A DNA stretch of 64,000 bases from Bacteroidales bacterium (lineage in GTDB: Bacteria; Bacteroidota; Bacteroidia; Bacteroidales; VadinHA17), in the NCBI GenBank assembly GCA_024763075.1, contig JANTGF010000004.1, forward strand, positions 30,853-94,852, written 5' to 3'. A model generated the notes under the pieces. The model ran no database searches. It worked only from the letters and a program-made list of their open reading frames with translations, and was not told where the DNA came from. The position numbers and the translations under genes are program-made. Each line of letters begins with the position of its first letter. Position 1 is the first letter of the stretch. Shown here one piece after another: positions 1 to 9,306 of the stretch.

Positions 1-1
1 G

Positions 2-1396
2 GATGAAGTTTTGAAAATTGCAAGGGATCAGTCCCCTCAGGCAATTCTGGCCAGGCACAAATTCCTTGGTCAATACTGGTCTTTCAGGACTTTTAAAGCA
101 AAGTACAAACCTGCGTTGAATATGAATGCCACCCTGGCGGACTTTAACAGATCACTGGAGAAAGAATATGACTTTGGTACGGGTGAGGAATATTATGTCC
201 AGAAGTTTTCCAACAACTCTTCATTAGGTTTAAGCCTGAGACAAAACGTTGGTGCAACCGGCGGGACCGTTTTTGCAACATCTTCATTGAGGAGGTTTGA
301 CAGATTCGGAGAGAACTCCAGTTCTCAGTATATTACAGTTCCGGCAAGCGTTGGTTTTTCCCAGCCTGTTTTTCAATTCAATCCGTTAAAGTGGGAGAAG
401 AAAATTGAACCCATTAAATATGAAGAAGCAAAAAAATCTTATATAGATGATATAGAACAGGTAAATCAGAGAGCTGTAAATCTTTTTTTTAACCTTGCTT
501 TGGCTCAGCTGAATCTGGAAATTGCAAATATGAATTATTCCAATGCCGATACGCTGTATAAAATTGCTATGGGTAGATACAATATTGGAACAATTGCTGA
601 AGACGAACTTTTGCAGATGCAATTGAAATTTTTGAACGCAGGAGCTGATTTGAACCAACGTGAAATCGACCTGCAAATTCAGGAATTTCAGCTTCGGTCT
701 TTTTTGGGTTATAACAATAATGTCCAGTTAACTTTACTGATTCCGAATGAAATCCCGGAATTAACAATTGATTTTGATCAGGCACTGGCACTGGCTTACG
801 AGAATAATCCCGATATTCAGGGTATGGAGCGACAGCTCGTTGAAGCTGACCGGGATGTTGCCCAGGCAAAAGGAGAGAAAGGTCTGCAAGCTGACATCTT
901 TGGTTCATTCGGATATACGGGGAGTGCAGATCAACTGGATGCTTCCTATAAAAATTTACTGGATGAACAAAAATTCAGGATCGGGTTAAATTTCCCCATT
1001 ATGGAATGGGGCCTTGGCAGAGGGAGATTGAAAATGGCCCAGTCGAACAGAGAGGTTGTAAAGGTAAACGTAAGGCAGGAACGAATTGACTTTGATCAGA
1101 GTGTGTTGCTTTCGGTTGCACAGTTTAATTTTCAGGATGATCAGGTAAAGATTGCCGCAAAAGCAGATACCATTGCCAGGAAAAGGTATGAAGTTTCCAA
1201 ACAACGTTTTTTTATTGGAAAAATTGACGTACTGGACCTGAATGTAGCAGATTCGGAAAAAGATGTTTCCAAAAGAAACTACATTAGTACGCTCAGAAAC
1301 TACTGGTCTGATTTCTATATGGTAAGGAGGCTCGCCCTCTATGACTTTCTGAAACAGGAAAAACTTAGCGCAAACTTTGACGAACTGATAAGATAG
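2..1396 (+). CDS. TolC-family outer membrane efflux protein (5' partial)
   Basis: The frame is open from the left edge (first codons D-E-V-L), so the N-terminus and signal peptide lie outside the window; about 464 codons are visible. The protein has the layout of the outer membrane efflux protein family: two repeated halves of long amphipathic helices rich in Q, A, N and E, separated by short beta-strand segments ending in aromatic residues. The second half starts near the 'FDQALALAYENNPDI' segment, the usual start of an OEP repeat. Such proteins form trimeric channels through the outer membrane and work with a membrane fusion protein and an RND or ABC pump, whose genes would be expected upstream. 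The stop codon is followed by a small hairpin (cctat/atagg, 1410-1426) without a T-run. The family is clear; the exported substrate cannot be inferred. Confidence 0.85.
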   Translation, partial: DEVLKIARDQSPQAILARHKFLGQYWSFRTFKAKYKPALNMNATLADFNRSLEKEYDFGTGEEYYVQKFSNNSSLGLSLRQNVGATGGTVFATSSLRRFDRFGENSSSQYITVPASVGFSQPVFQFNPLKWEKKIEPIKYEEAKKSYIDDIEQVNQRAVNLFFNLALAQLNLEIANMNYSNADTLYKIAMGRYNIGTIAEDELLQMQLKFLNAGADLNQREIDLQIQEFQLRSFLGYNNNVQLTLLIPNEIPELTIDFDQALALAYENNPDIQGMERQLVEADRDVAQAKGEKGLQADIFGSFGYTGSADQLDASYKNLLDEQKFRIGLNFPIMEWGLGRGRLKMAQSNREVVKVNVRQERIDFDQSVLLSVAQFNFQDDQVKIAAKADTIARKRYEVSKQRFFIGKIDVLDLNVADSEKDVSKRNYISTLRNYWSDFYMVRRLALYDFLKQEKLSANFDELIR

Positions 1397-1663
1397 GCTG
1401 TCTCCCTATCCTATAAGAATCATAGGAATACCTGAAATTTTCCTGACGATATTTTTGTTTATCACTTATCTGAGTCGAAGCCTGGCCTGGCATTTCATAA
1501 AATTTGTTAAAGGAGAAACAAAAATTCCAATATGTGTTTTACGACATATAATTAATGATCAATTTTAATTACTTTCGTAGCATGGTTGAAAAATAATGGA
1601 TTTTTTTTAATTGGAAAGTACAGACAAGATATAATAAAATAACCTGTTTTAAAATTTAAAAAG

Positions 1664-2611
1664 ATGAAAATAACTGTTATTGGTGCAGGAAATGTTGGGG
1701 CAACCTGTGCAGATGTACTCGCCCATAAGGAATTGGTAAAGGATGTGATTCTTCTGGATATTAAGGAAGGTATGGCCGAGGGAAAAGCCCTGGATATGTG
1801 GCAGGCAGCTGCCATAGAGAACTATGATACCCGTGTCACAGGGGTAACGAATGATTATGAAGCCACAGCCGGCTCCAGTGTGGTGGTAATTACCTCAGGA
1901 ATCCCCCGTAAACCGGGAATGTCCAGAGATGACCTGATTTCAACCAATGCAAAAATTGTTAAGGACGTTACTGAGAATGCAGTTAAGTATTCTCCTGATG
2001 CAAAAATTATTGTGGTTGCAAATCCATTGGATGTAATGACTTATACTGCCTGTCTTGCATCTGGTAAGGATACCCGAAGTGTTTTTGGAATGGCCGGAAT
2101 ACTGGATACAGCACGGTTTAAAGCTTTTATTGCAACTGCGCTTAACTGTTCACCCAAGGATGTTCAGACTTTATTAATGGGAGGTCATGGCGATACAATG
2201 GTGCCGCTTCCCAGATATACAACAGTTAGTGGAATTCCTTTGACAGATCTTATGGACAAGGAAACCATTGATGCAATTGTTGACCGTACCCGTAAGGGCG
2301 GTGGAGAGTTGGTTAAGCTGATGGGAACTTCCGCCTGGTATGCTCCGGGTGCTGCCGCCGCCCAGATGGCCGAATCTATTATCCGTGACCAGCACAGAAC
2401 CTTCCCGGTTTGTGTCGGGTTAAAAGGTGAGTATGGAATTCATGATATTTTTCTGGGTGTTCCGGTTAAATTAGGTTTAAATGGTATTGAAGAGATTATT
2501 GAAGTGGAACTGACGGATGATGAGAAAAAATTGCTGGATGAATCTGCAAATGCAGTGAAAGGCGTAATGGGAATCCTGGACGACATGAAATTCTTTAGCA
2601 ATAAGTGCTGA
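1664..2611 (+). CDS. mdh: malate dehydrogenase
   Basis: A 315-residue NAD-dependent malate dehydrogenase of the LDH-like type, interconverting malate and oxaloacetate in the cytoplasmic TCA cycle. Visible signatures: an N-terminal Rossmann glycine motif GAGNVG (about residues 7-12), the substrate-binding loop IPRKPGMSRDDL, the ANPLDVMTY segment, and the catalytic histidine in GGHGDTMVPL. Arginine rather than glutamine in the IPRKPGM loop fits malate rather than lactate specificity. Length is normal for the family. It stands alone between the efflux gene and secDF and ends in its own intrinsic terminator. A weak -7-like box (TACTTTCG, 1570-1577) lies about 90 bases upstream with one mismatch, so the promoter is uncertain. 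Confidence 0.96.
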   Translation: MKITVIGAGNVGATCADVLAHKELVKDVILLDIKEGMAEGKALDMWQAAAIENYDTRVTGVTNDYEATAGSSVVVITSGIPRKPGMSRDDLISTNAKIVKDVTENAVKYSPDAKIIVVANPLDVMTYTACLASGKDTRSVFGMAGILDTARFKAFIATALNCSPKDVQTLLMGGHGDTMVPLPRYTTVSGIPLTDLMDKETIDAIVDRTRKGGGELVKLMGTSAWYAPGAAAAQMAESIIRDQHRTFPVCVGLKGEYGIHDIFLGVPVKLGLNGIEEIIEVELTDDEKKLLDESANAVKGVMGILDDMKFFSNKC

Positions 2612-2642
2612 CCCTCAGATAGAAATATTGCTTTTTAGGGTA

Positions 2643-2671
2643 GAAGTGTCCTCTCAGGGCACTTCTTTTTT
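2643..2671 (+). terminator. intrinsic terminator after mdh
   Basis: Nine-base-pair stem (2643-2651 with 2657-2665, one G-T pair), 5-base loop, followed by a run of T from 2666. It sits about 30 bases past the mdh stop and separates it from secDF. Confidence 0.85.
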
Positions 2672-2710
2672 ATTCAAATTAAAAACACAAAAAATTCTAA
2701 AAAAATTTAA

Positions 2711-2718
2711 TATCTTTG
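2711..2718 (+). promoter_or_regulatory. predicted -7 box for secDF
   Basis: TATCTTTG matches the Bacteroidota -7 consensus TAnnTTTG exactly, 61 bases before the secDF start and downstream of the mdh terminator. No clear TTTG -33 box is visible, so this rests on the -7 motif and its position. Confidence 0.5.
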
Positions 2719-2778
2719 CCCGACATTTTAAGTACCTTTTATTTAACTAAGTTTAAGAGAATTTAACAATCATTAGAA

Positions 2779-5700
2779 ATGCGAAACAAAGGAGCTATTT
2801 TATTTTTAATCGTTACGGTAACAATTGTTATTATATATCATTTATCATTTACCGTTGTTACATCCCTGGTGAAGAAGGATGCTGCTGTCTATGCGGGGGG
2901 AGATTTGGTCAAAGAGTCGAATTATCTGGATTCCATAGCCAGTCTTACAAAAGATGAGTGGAGCTATCTGGGAAATACCTACAGGGAATGCCAGGAAAAA
3001 GAGATCAACCTTGGTCTTGACCTGAAAGGAGGGATGAACGTAATTCTGGAGATTTCTGTTGTTGATATCATAAAATCCTTGTCAAATTATAGTACGGATA
3101 CAACTTTTGTTAAGGCCTTAAATCTGGCACAGGCTTACCAGAAAAACAGCCAGGAAGACTTTGTTACCTTGTTTGGAAGAGCCTTTGAGGAAGTTGATCC
3201 CAACGCAAGGCTTGCTGCAATTTTCAATACCATTGAATTGAAAAGTAAAATTGATTTTAATTCTACAAATCAGGATGTGCTGAATGTCATAAGAGATGAA
3301 ACTGAGTCTGCAATTAGTAACTCTTTTAATATTCTGGAAAGCAGGATTAACCGTTTTGGTGTTGCACAGCCAAGCATTCAGAGAATTGGAAATCAGGGGA
3401 GAATAATGGTTGAATTGCCAGGTGTAAAAGACCCGGAAAGGGTTAGGAAACTACTCCAGGGAACAGCTAATCTTGAATTCTGGGAAACATATGAAAACAG
3501 TGAAGTCTCACAGTACTTAATGCAGGCAAATACCAAACTTAAGTCAATTCTCGGAACTTCACAGGCAAAGGATACAACTTCAGCAACTGAAGTAGCCGGC
3601 ACGGATGAAACTAAGACTGAGACTGCAGACACATCAAAATCCCTGCTTGATATGATAGAGGCTGATTCCACGAAACAGCCGGAAGAAACACAGGATATTT
3701 CTAAATTTAAAGAAGAAAATCCTCTGTTTGCTGTTTTATACCCCAATACAACACGTGACGGACAATTTGTACCTGGTTCTGTTGTAGGATTTAGTCATTA
3801 CAGAGATACGGCTTTGGTGAATAAATATCTTAATATGGAACAGATTCATGCCATTTTTCCCCGAGATCTGAAATTTGTCTGGCACTGGAAACCGTATAAA
3901 TATGATGAAACACAAAATTTATTTGAACTTCATGCAATAAAAGTAACTACCCGTGATGGTCGTGCTCCGCTTGACGGGGACGTGATTACTGCTGCCAGGG
4001 AAGAATATGACCAGACAACCGGTGATGCTCAGGTTTCAATGAACATGAGTACCGAAGGTGCAAAAACATGGGCAAGAATGACCAGAGAGAATGTGGGGCG
4101 TTGTATTGCCATTGTCCTGGATGGTTATGTTCGTTCAGCTCCCCGTGTAAATCAGGAGATTAAAGGAGGAAGCTCACAGATTACCGGTGATTTTACCATA
4201 ACAGAAGCCCAGGACCTTGCAAATATTCTGAAATCAGGTAAATTGCCTGCTCCTGCAAAAATTGCACAGGAGACGATCGTAGGCCCTAGCCTGGGTAAGG
4301 AAGCTATTCAGGCAGGTTTGAACTCATTCCTGATCGCATTTGTTATTGTACTTCTTTATATGATTTTTTATTACAGTCATCGCGCTGGAACTGTTGCCGA
4401 CATCGCACTTGTTGCTAACATGTTTTTTCTGATGGGGGTTTTGGCTTCTCTGGGTGCAGTCCTTACTTTGCCGGGTATTGCCGGTATTGTTCTTACAATA
4501 GGTATGTCGGTGGATGCGAATGTGCTGATCTATGAACGGATTAAGGAAGAATTACTGGCAGGGAAAGGAATTAAACTTGCCATAAAGGAAGGATATAAAA
4601 ATGCAAACTCAGCCATTATAGATGCAAACGTAACCACTCTGATTACCGGTGCTATTCTTTTCTTCTTTGGTACCGGCCCCATCAAGGGTTTTGCTACAAC
4701 TTTGGTTATTGGTATTCTTACTTCTTTGTTTTCAGCCATTTTTATCACCAGAATTATTTTTGAAAAACTTTTGGATAAGAATGCCAAATTCTCCTTCTCA
4801 ACAAAACTTACCGAGAATGCATTTAAGAATGCTCACATTAAATTTATTGAAAAAAGAAAAATATTTTATGTTGTTTCAGGTTCACTTGTTATAATAAGCC
4901 TTATTGCATTGTTCACCAGAGGATTAAACCAAAGTGTTGATTTTACAGGAGGTAGAACTTATGTGGTTCGGTTTCAGGAACCACATTCTACAGTTGAGGT
5001 TCAGGGTCTTTTGAGAGATGCGTTTGGGGAAGCTCCGGAGGTTAAGGTGTTTGGGAATGACAGGCAACTGAAGATTACTACCCAGTATCTGATTGATGAG
5101 TCTGAAGCAGATGACCAGGTTGAAGAAAAATTGTACGAAGGGCTGAAGCCTATTTTAGGACCTGATGTCAGCAAGGAAACCTTTCTGTCTGATTACAGAG
5201 AAAGTTCTCAGACAGTGGGGCCAACAATTGCCGATGATATCAAGGTCAGGGCTGTTTGGGTGATCGGACTGGCACTGATCTTTATGTTTATCTATATCGT
5301 AATAAGGTTCAGGAACTGGCAGTTTGGGATGGGTGCTATTCTGGCTCTTATGCATGATAGCCTTATTGTCCTGGGTATATTCTCTCTTGCAGATGGATTT
5401 TTGCCATTCTCACTGGAAATTGACCAGGCCTTCGTAGCAGCTATTTTAACTGTGGTTGGTTACTCCGTAAACGATACGGTGGTCGTGTTTGACAGAATCA
5501 GGGAATACGTGGGCCTTTACAGAAAGCGGGAAAGGTCGGAAATATTAAACCTGGCATTGAACAGTACACTTAGCCGGACGGTAAGTACCTCATTAAGTAC
5601 ATTTGTTGTGCTTCTTACAATTTTCATCTTTGGTGGTGAAGTCATTCGTGGATTTACATTTGCCTTAATGGTTGGTGTTGTTGTTGGTACTTATTCATCC

Positions 5701-5781
5701 TTGTTTGTTGCTACTCCTATTGTTTATGATACAATTAAAAAAGCTGAAACAACGCGTGTGTTGAAAGGAAAACGGAGGTAG
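2779..5781 (+). CDS. secDF: protein translocase subunit SecDF (fused)
   Basis: A 1000-residue fusion of SecD and SecF, inner-membrane partners of SecYEG that use the proton gradient to help pull preproteins across the membrane. The SecD half opens with a membrane helix (residues 5-25), then the conserved LGLDLKGG motif and a large periplasmic domain. A low-complexity acidic/threonine-rich insert lies near residues 255-310. A six-helix bundle follows, with GMSVDANVLIYERIKEE. The SecF half begins with a helix near residue 690, has the VDFTGG motif, and ends with a second bundle containing VGYSVNDTVVVFDRIRE. Fusion of the two proteins is usual in Bacteroidota. The gene is bounded by its own promoter motif and terminator, so it is probably monocistronic. 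Confidence 0.97.
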   Translation: MRNKGAILFLIVTVTIVIIYHLSFTVVTSLVKKDAAVYAGGDLVKESNYLDSIASLTKDEWSYLGNTYRECQEKEINLGLDLKGGMNVILEISVVDIIKSLSNYSTDTTFVKALNLAQAYQKNSQEDFVTLFGRAFEEVDPNARLAAIFNTIELKSKIDFNSTNQDVLNVIRDETESAISNSFNILESRINRFGVAQPSIQRIGNQGRIMVELPGVKDPERVRKLLQGTANLEFWETYENSEVSQYLMQANTKLKSILGTSQAKDTTSATEVAGTDETKTETADTSKSLLDMIEADSTKQPEETQDISKFKEENPLFAVLYPNTTRDGQFVPGSVVGFSHYRDTALVNKYLNMEQIHAIFPRDLKFVWHWKPYKYDETQNLFELHAIKVTTRDGRAPLDGDVITAAREEYDQTTGDAQVSMNMSTEGAKTWARMTRENVGRCIAIVLDGYVRSAPRVNQEIKGGSSQITGDFTITEAQDLANILKSGKLPAPAKIAQETIVGPSLGKEAIQAGLNSFLIAFVIVLLYMIFYYSHRAGTVADIALVANMFFLMGVLASLGAVLTLPGIAGIVLTIGMSVDANVLIYERIKEELLAGKGIKLAIKEGYKNANSAIIDANVTTLITGAILFFFGTGPIKGFATTLVIGILTSLFSAIFITRIIFEKLLDKNAKFSFSTKLTENAFKNAHIKFIEKRKIFYVVSGSLVIISLIALFTRGLNQSVDFTGGRTYVVRFQEPHSTVEVQGLLRDAFGEAPEVKVFGNDRQLKITTQYLIDESEADDQVEEKLYEGLKPILGPDVSKETFLSDYRESSQTVGPTIADDIKVRAVWVIGLALIFMFIYIVIRFRNWQFGMGAILALMHDSLIVLGIFSLADGFLPFSLEIDQAFVAAILTVVGYSVNDTVVVFDRIREYVGLYRKRERSEILNLALNSTLSRTVSTSLSTFVVLLTIFIFGGEVIRGFTFALMVGVVVGTYSSLFVATPIVYDTIKKAETTRVLKGKRR

Positions 5782-5810
5782 TAAAAGAATTTACCATTAA
5801 ATATTTAATA

Positions 5811-5843
5811 ACCCTGCATTAAGTTTTTGTGCAGGGTTTTTTT
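5811..5843 (+). terminator. intrinsic terminator after secDF
   Basis: Eight-base-pair stem ACCCTGCA/TGCAGGGT (5811-5818 with 5830-5837) followed directly by seven T. It lies 30 bases beyond the secDF stop. Confidence 0.85.
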
Positions 5844-5901
5844 ATTCCCTCTAACTTTCGTAAATTCGCAGAGGATAATTAAGGATTTAAGTTACAGAAA
5901 A

Positions 5902-6129
5902 ATGAGTAATTTATTATTTATAAGCGGGGGTGAAATCTTTATTGTAATGGTGGTTGTCCTGTTGTTATTTGGTGCCAACCGGATTCCGGAGATAGCCAGA
6001 GGTTTGGGTAAAGGCATGAATGAGTTTAAGAAGGCTACGGAAGATATAAAAAAGGAAATTAACGACAGTTCAGAAGGTGTGGTGGATGATATCAAAGAAA
6101 TAAAAGACACCTTTGACGATATCAAATAA
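5902..6129 (+). CDS. tatA: twin-arginine translocase subunit TatA/TatE
   Basis: A 75-residue Tat translocase pore-forming subunit, acting with TatC in the inner membrane to export folded proteins. It has one N-terminal membrane helix ([13 protein letters not shown]), the hinge-like [18 protein letters not shown] amphipathic segment typical of TatA, and a charged cytoplasmic tail. I start it at ATG 5902 ([10 protein letters not shown]). The frame can be read further upstream, but that stretch overlaps the terminator and probable promoter region and has no TatA similarity. TatC is not in the window. The GH29 enzyme at 39090 carries a twin-arginine-like signal, so this system may be used there. 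Confidence 0.92.
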   Translation: MSNLLFISGGEIFIVMVVVLLLFGANRIPEIARGLGKGMNEFKKATEDIKKEINDSSEGVVDDIKEIKDTFDDIK

Positions 6130-6189
6130 CTGAAAAGCAATATTAATTTCTATCTTTATTCCTTTTAATTTCAAATCTGATCTCAAAAA

Positions 6190-7134
6190 TTGGAGCTTCA
6201 TTCTTTTATTGAACTTATTGGAGGATTGATCTTATTACTGGGAGGTGGTCATTACCTTGTTTCCGGAGGCGTATGCCTTGCGCGAAGGTTAAATGTGTCC
6301 ACGCTGGTGGTTGGGCTTACGGTTGTTTCTTTGGGGACCTCTGCCCCTGAACTTCTGGTGAGTTTGCATGCTGCAATATCCGGCCATCCCGATATATCGG
6401 TTGGGAATGTTGTTGGCTCCAATATTTCAAATATTGGCCTGGTCCTCGGTTTGTCGTCTCTTATATTTCCACTTGTTGTTCGGTCCACTTCCATTAAATT
6501 TGACTGGCCGGTGATGATGTTAACCGGAGTTTTGTTATACTGGTTCGGTTTTGATGGGGAAATCAGCCGCTTTGAGGGAATGATTTTTTCGCTGGGACTT
6601 GCCCTGTTCATTGTGTATTCATTTGTTAAATCCGGAAAAGATAAAACGATTAAACCCGATGTCAGGGTTAAGTATAAAATGTCATTGCCAATGGCAATCT
6701 TTATTATTTTGGTTTCTTCTGCCGGGCTTTTATTCGGGGCAAGGATTCTTGTGAGGGGAGCAACGGATATAGCCCAGTATTTTCATGTGAGTGAAAGGGC
6801 CATCTCCCTTACTGTAATTGCAGTTGGGACCAGCCTTCCTGAACTGGCTACCTCGGTTGTTGCTGCTTTTAAAAAAGAAGCTGATATTTCAATAGGGAAT
6901 ATCATTGGTTCCAATATCTATAATACGTTTGGGATTCTTGGTCTTACGGCAGTAGTTAAACCGATTAAGAATATAAGTGAAGATATTATGAAAGAGGATA
7001 TCATGTGGATGCTGGGTTTCTTTGTATTGCTTTTTCTTTTTATTCTTCCCATAAAGGGTGGAAAGATTACACGGTTAAAAGGAGTAATCTTTTTATTGAT
7101 TTATGGTGCGTATATTTACATGGTCTTTAAATAA
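6190..7134 (+). CDS. calcium/sodium antiporter (CaCA family, YrbG-like)
   Basis: A 314-residue inner-membrane exchanger with about ten hydrophobic segments in two inverted halves. Each half carries the alpha-repeat signature: [10 protein letters not shown] with [17 protein letters not shown] in the first, and [14 protein letters not shown] with [17 protein letters not shown] in the second. These G-S-N and P-E-L motifs bind the cation in the CaCA superfamily. The probable function is exchange of Ca2+ for Na+ or H+; K+-dependence cannot be told. The likely start is TTG at 6190, since no ATG precedes the first helix. Its stop codon overlaps the start of the next gene (TAATG), implying translational coupling with the ABC ATPase downstream. 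Confidence 0.9.
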   Translation: MELHSFIELIGGLILLLGGGHYLVSGGVCLARRLNVSTLVVGLTVVSLGTSAPELLVSLHAAISGHPDISVGNVVGSNISNIGLVLGLSSLIFPLVVRSTSIKFDWPVMMLTGVLLYWFGFDGEISRFEGMIFSLGLALFIVYSFVKSGKDKTIKPDVRVKYKMSLPMAIFIILVSSAGLLFGARILVRGATDIAQYFHVSERAISLTVIAVGTSLPELATSVVAAFKKEADISIGNIIGSNIYNTFGILGLTAVVKPIKNISEDIMKEDIMWMLGFFVLLFLFILPIKGGKITRLKGVIFLLIYGAYIYMVFK

Positions 7135-7802
7135 TGAAAAATAAGGAAATGATTGTTGCAAGGAATATCGTTAAATCATTTGGTAGCTTACAGGTTCTTA
7201 AAGGGATTGATCTTAAGGTTGAAAAAGGTGAAATTGTTTGTATTATTGGTGAAAGTGGCGCAGGTAAAACAACTTTTTTGCAAATTTTGGGTACACTCGA
7301 CCGACCGGATTCAGGGGAAATATTTTACAATGATATAAACGCTATGAACCTGAAAGAGAAGCAGCTTTCAAAGTTCAGGAATAAGAATATAGGTTTTGTT
7401 TTTCAGTTTCATCACTTATTACCTGAGTTTACAGCCCATGAAAATGTTTGTATTCCAGCATTTATTGCAGGTATGTCCAGGTCTGTAGCTGAGAAAAAAG
7501 CAAAAGATATTCTTCATTTTTTTAATCTGGATGATCGCCTGGATCATAAGCCATCCGAACTTTCGGGTGGTGAGCAGCAAAGGGTGGCAGTTGCCAGAGC
7601 ACTGATCAATGATCCGGGGCTTATCCTTGCCGATGAACCTTCTGGAAACCTGGATAGCAGGAATAAGAAAGAATTGCATCAGTTACTTCTTAGTACCCGC
7701 GATAAATTTGATCAGACCATTGTCATCGTTACTCATGACAGGGAGGTGGAAAAGATTTCAGACAGGATTCTTACGATGAAAGACGGTGTAATTCTCCGAT
7801 AA
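7134..7802 (+). CDS. ABC transporter ATP-binding protein, LolD/MacB type
   Basis: A 222-residue ATPase with Walker [10 protein letters not shown] (residues 38-46), Q-loop in [11 protein letters not shown], signature [15 protein letters not shown], Walker [13 protein letters not shown] and switch histidine IVTHD. The [10 protein letters not shown] segment and the short length are typical of the LolD/FtsE/MacB group, which powers release of lipoproteins from the inner membrane or related mechanotransmission. The permease partner is not adjacent, which is common for LolD in Bacteroidota. LolD is my best guess, but MacB- or FtsE-like roles are not excluded. It overlaps the exchanger stop by one base and is followed 9 bases later by the DUF2400 gene. 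Confidence 0.85.
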   Translation: MKNKEMIVARNIVKSFGSLQVLKGIDLKVEKGEIVCIIGESGAGKTTFLQILGTLDRPDSGEIFYNDINAMNLKEKQLSKFRNKNIGFVFQFHHLLPEFTAHENVCIPAFIAGMSRSVAEKKAKDILHFFNLDDRLDHKPSELSGGEQQRVAVARALINDPGLILADEPSGNLDSRNKKELHQLLLSTRDKFDQTIVIVTHDREVEKISDRILTMKDGVILR

Positions 7803-7811
7803 CCCGCCCCC

Positions 7812-8582
7812 ATGGATGTCATCGAAGATTTGAAAGAATTTCTGGAAGGAAAGGCAGCCTTTTACAACCGGCCTGAATTTATTGAATCGGACCCCATACA
7901 AATTCCGCATAGATTTGAAAGAAAGGAAGACATTGAAATTGCGGCCTTCTTAACTTCTGCAATTTCATGGGGGAGAAGAACCATGATCATTAAAAAAGCA
8001 GGGGAGTTAATGGGATTGCTGTACCACAACCCTTTTGAGTTTTTAATGAATGCAACAAAAGCAGATTTTCATCTGTTCCGTGATTTTCAATATCGTACTT
8101 TTAAGGATGGGGATGGCGGATATTTTATTAAATCACTACAGAATATTTATCTGAACTATGGGGGTTTACACGAGCTGCTTGCAAAAGGTTTTCATGACTC
8201 AGGAAGTATTAATGGGGCACTGGCCATATTCAGGGAAATATTTTTAAGTAAGTTTCCTCCACAACGTACTTTAAAACATGTGGCAGATGTAAACCGTGGC
8301 TCTGCTGCAAAAAAGCTGAATATGTTCCTGAGATGGATGGTCAGAACGGATAATCATGGAGTGGATTTTGGTATCTGGAAAGACATCCCTCCTTCTGCAT
8401 TAATGATGCCATTGGATGTACATACGGGAAATGTGGCCAGAAAGCTGAATTTGCTGACCCGTAAACAAAACGACTGGAAGGCGGTGGAGGAAATAACCGG
8501 AAATCTCAGAGAGTTTGATCCTGATGATCCGGTAAAATATGATTTTGCCTTGTTTGGGCTGGGCGTTTTCGAAAATTTTTAA
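7812..8582 (+). CDS. TIGR02757/DUF2400 family protein
   Basis: A 256-residue cytoplasmic protein of the TIGR02757 (DUF2400) family. Family members have the conserved N-terminal block 'FLTSAISWGRR' (about residues 46-56), the 'KRLNMFLRWMVR'-like helix (here KKLNMFLRWMVR) and 'PLDVHTGNVARKL'. The 'MPLDVH' region resembles helix-hairpin-helix DNA glycosylase folds, which suggests a nucleic-acid role, but the function is not established. It sits in a compact rightward operon (exchanger, ATPase, DUF2400, methyltransferase). The following gene begins 10 bases after its stop. Confidence 0.85.
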   Translation: MDVIEDLKEFLEGKAAFYNRPEFIESDPIQIPHRFERKEDIEIAAFLTSAISWGRRTMIIKKAGELMGLLYHNPFEFLMNATKADFHLFRDFQYRTFKDGDGGYFIKSLQNIYLNYGGLHELLAKGFHDSGSINGALAIFREIFLSKFPPQRTLKHVADVNRGSAAKKLNMFLRWMVRTDNHGVDFGIWKDIPPSALMMPLDVHTGNVARKLNLLTRKQNDWKAVEEITGNLREFDPDDPVKYDFALFGLGVFENF

Positions 8583-8592
8583 AAATACATGG

Positions 8593-9306
8593 ATGAGTAA
8601 TAGCTGGTTTCGTTTTAAGCAGTTTTTAGTGAAGCAGGGCAGATCGTCAATGAAGGTAGGAACGGATGGAGTTTTGCTTGGTTCCTTTGTCGATGTGGCA
8701 AATTCCAAAAAAATACTTGATGTAGGAACCGGTACGGGTTTGATTGCCCTCATGCTGGGCCAGCGGTCCATAGCACAGATTGATGCGGTAGAAATTGATG
8801 AAAATTCTTTTCTTGATGCATTTGAAAATACAGAAGCATCTCCATGGAAAGACAGGATAAATGTTTACCATTCCTCTTTTCAGGAATTTGCCCGTAATTT
8901 TCCTCCCTCAGAGGAAAAATATGATCTGATTGTATCAAATCCTCCTTATTATCACAAATTACAAGAAGCACAACTTACAGGCCGGCAGATCGCACGCCAT
9001 CAGCAATTATTACCTGAGAGGGATTTGTTGTATTATGCAGATAGGATTCTTAAGCCGCAGGGGAATTTATGGGTAATTAAACCCTATGAAAGATATGAGG
9101 AATTTAAAGAATCAGGCAAGAAATATCATTTGTTTCCTGTTTCTGAATTATTGGTACGTTCAGCACCGGAAAAAGAAGTGTCCAGGATCATTCTTAGGTT
9201 TGCCAGAGAAAAGAAAAGGGTGGAATCCGGAGAATTGATTATTCAAAAAGAGAACAGGGAATATTCGGACGAATATGTCAGGCTTACACAGGAATTTTAT
9301 TTATAA
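8593..9306 (+). CDS. trmN6: tRNA1(Val) (adenine(37)-N6)-methyltransferase-like protein
   Basis: A SAM-dependent N6-adenine methyltransferase of about 237 residues. It has the motif I glycine loop DVGTGTGLIALML, an acidic residue after strand 2 (VEIDEN), and the catalytic NPPYY motif in VSNPPYYHKLQ. The N-terminal FRFKQF and KVGTDGVLLG segments are characteristic of the YfiC/TrmN6 family, which methylates A37 of tRNA-Val. I choose ATG 8593 (MSNSWFRFKQF) because homologues begin near this motif; an earlier in-frame start at 8539 would overlap the preceding gene by 44 bases. It converges with the ABC-F gene, sharing the last six bases. Confidence 0.88.
   Translation: MSNSWFRFKQFLVKQGRSSMKVGTDGVLLGSFVDVANSKKILDVGTGTGLIALMLGQRSIAQIDAVEIDENSFLDAFENTEASPWKDRINVYHSSFQEFARNFPPSEEKYDLIVSNPPYYHKLQEAQLTGRQIARHQQLLPERDLLYYADRILKPQGNLWVIKPYERYEEFKESGKKYHLFPVSELLVRSAPEKEVSRIILRFAREKKRVESGELIIQKENREYSDEYVRLTQEFYL

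Noticed and set aside
1410-1426. Terminator after the TolC-like gene
   Set aside because: The hairpin has only five pairs and no T-run.
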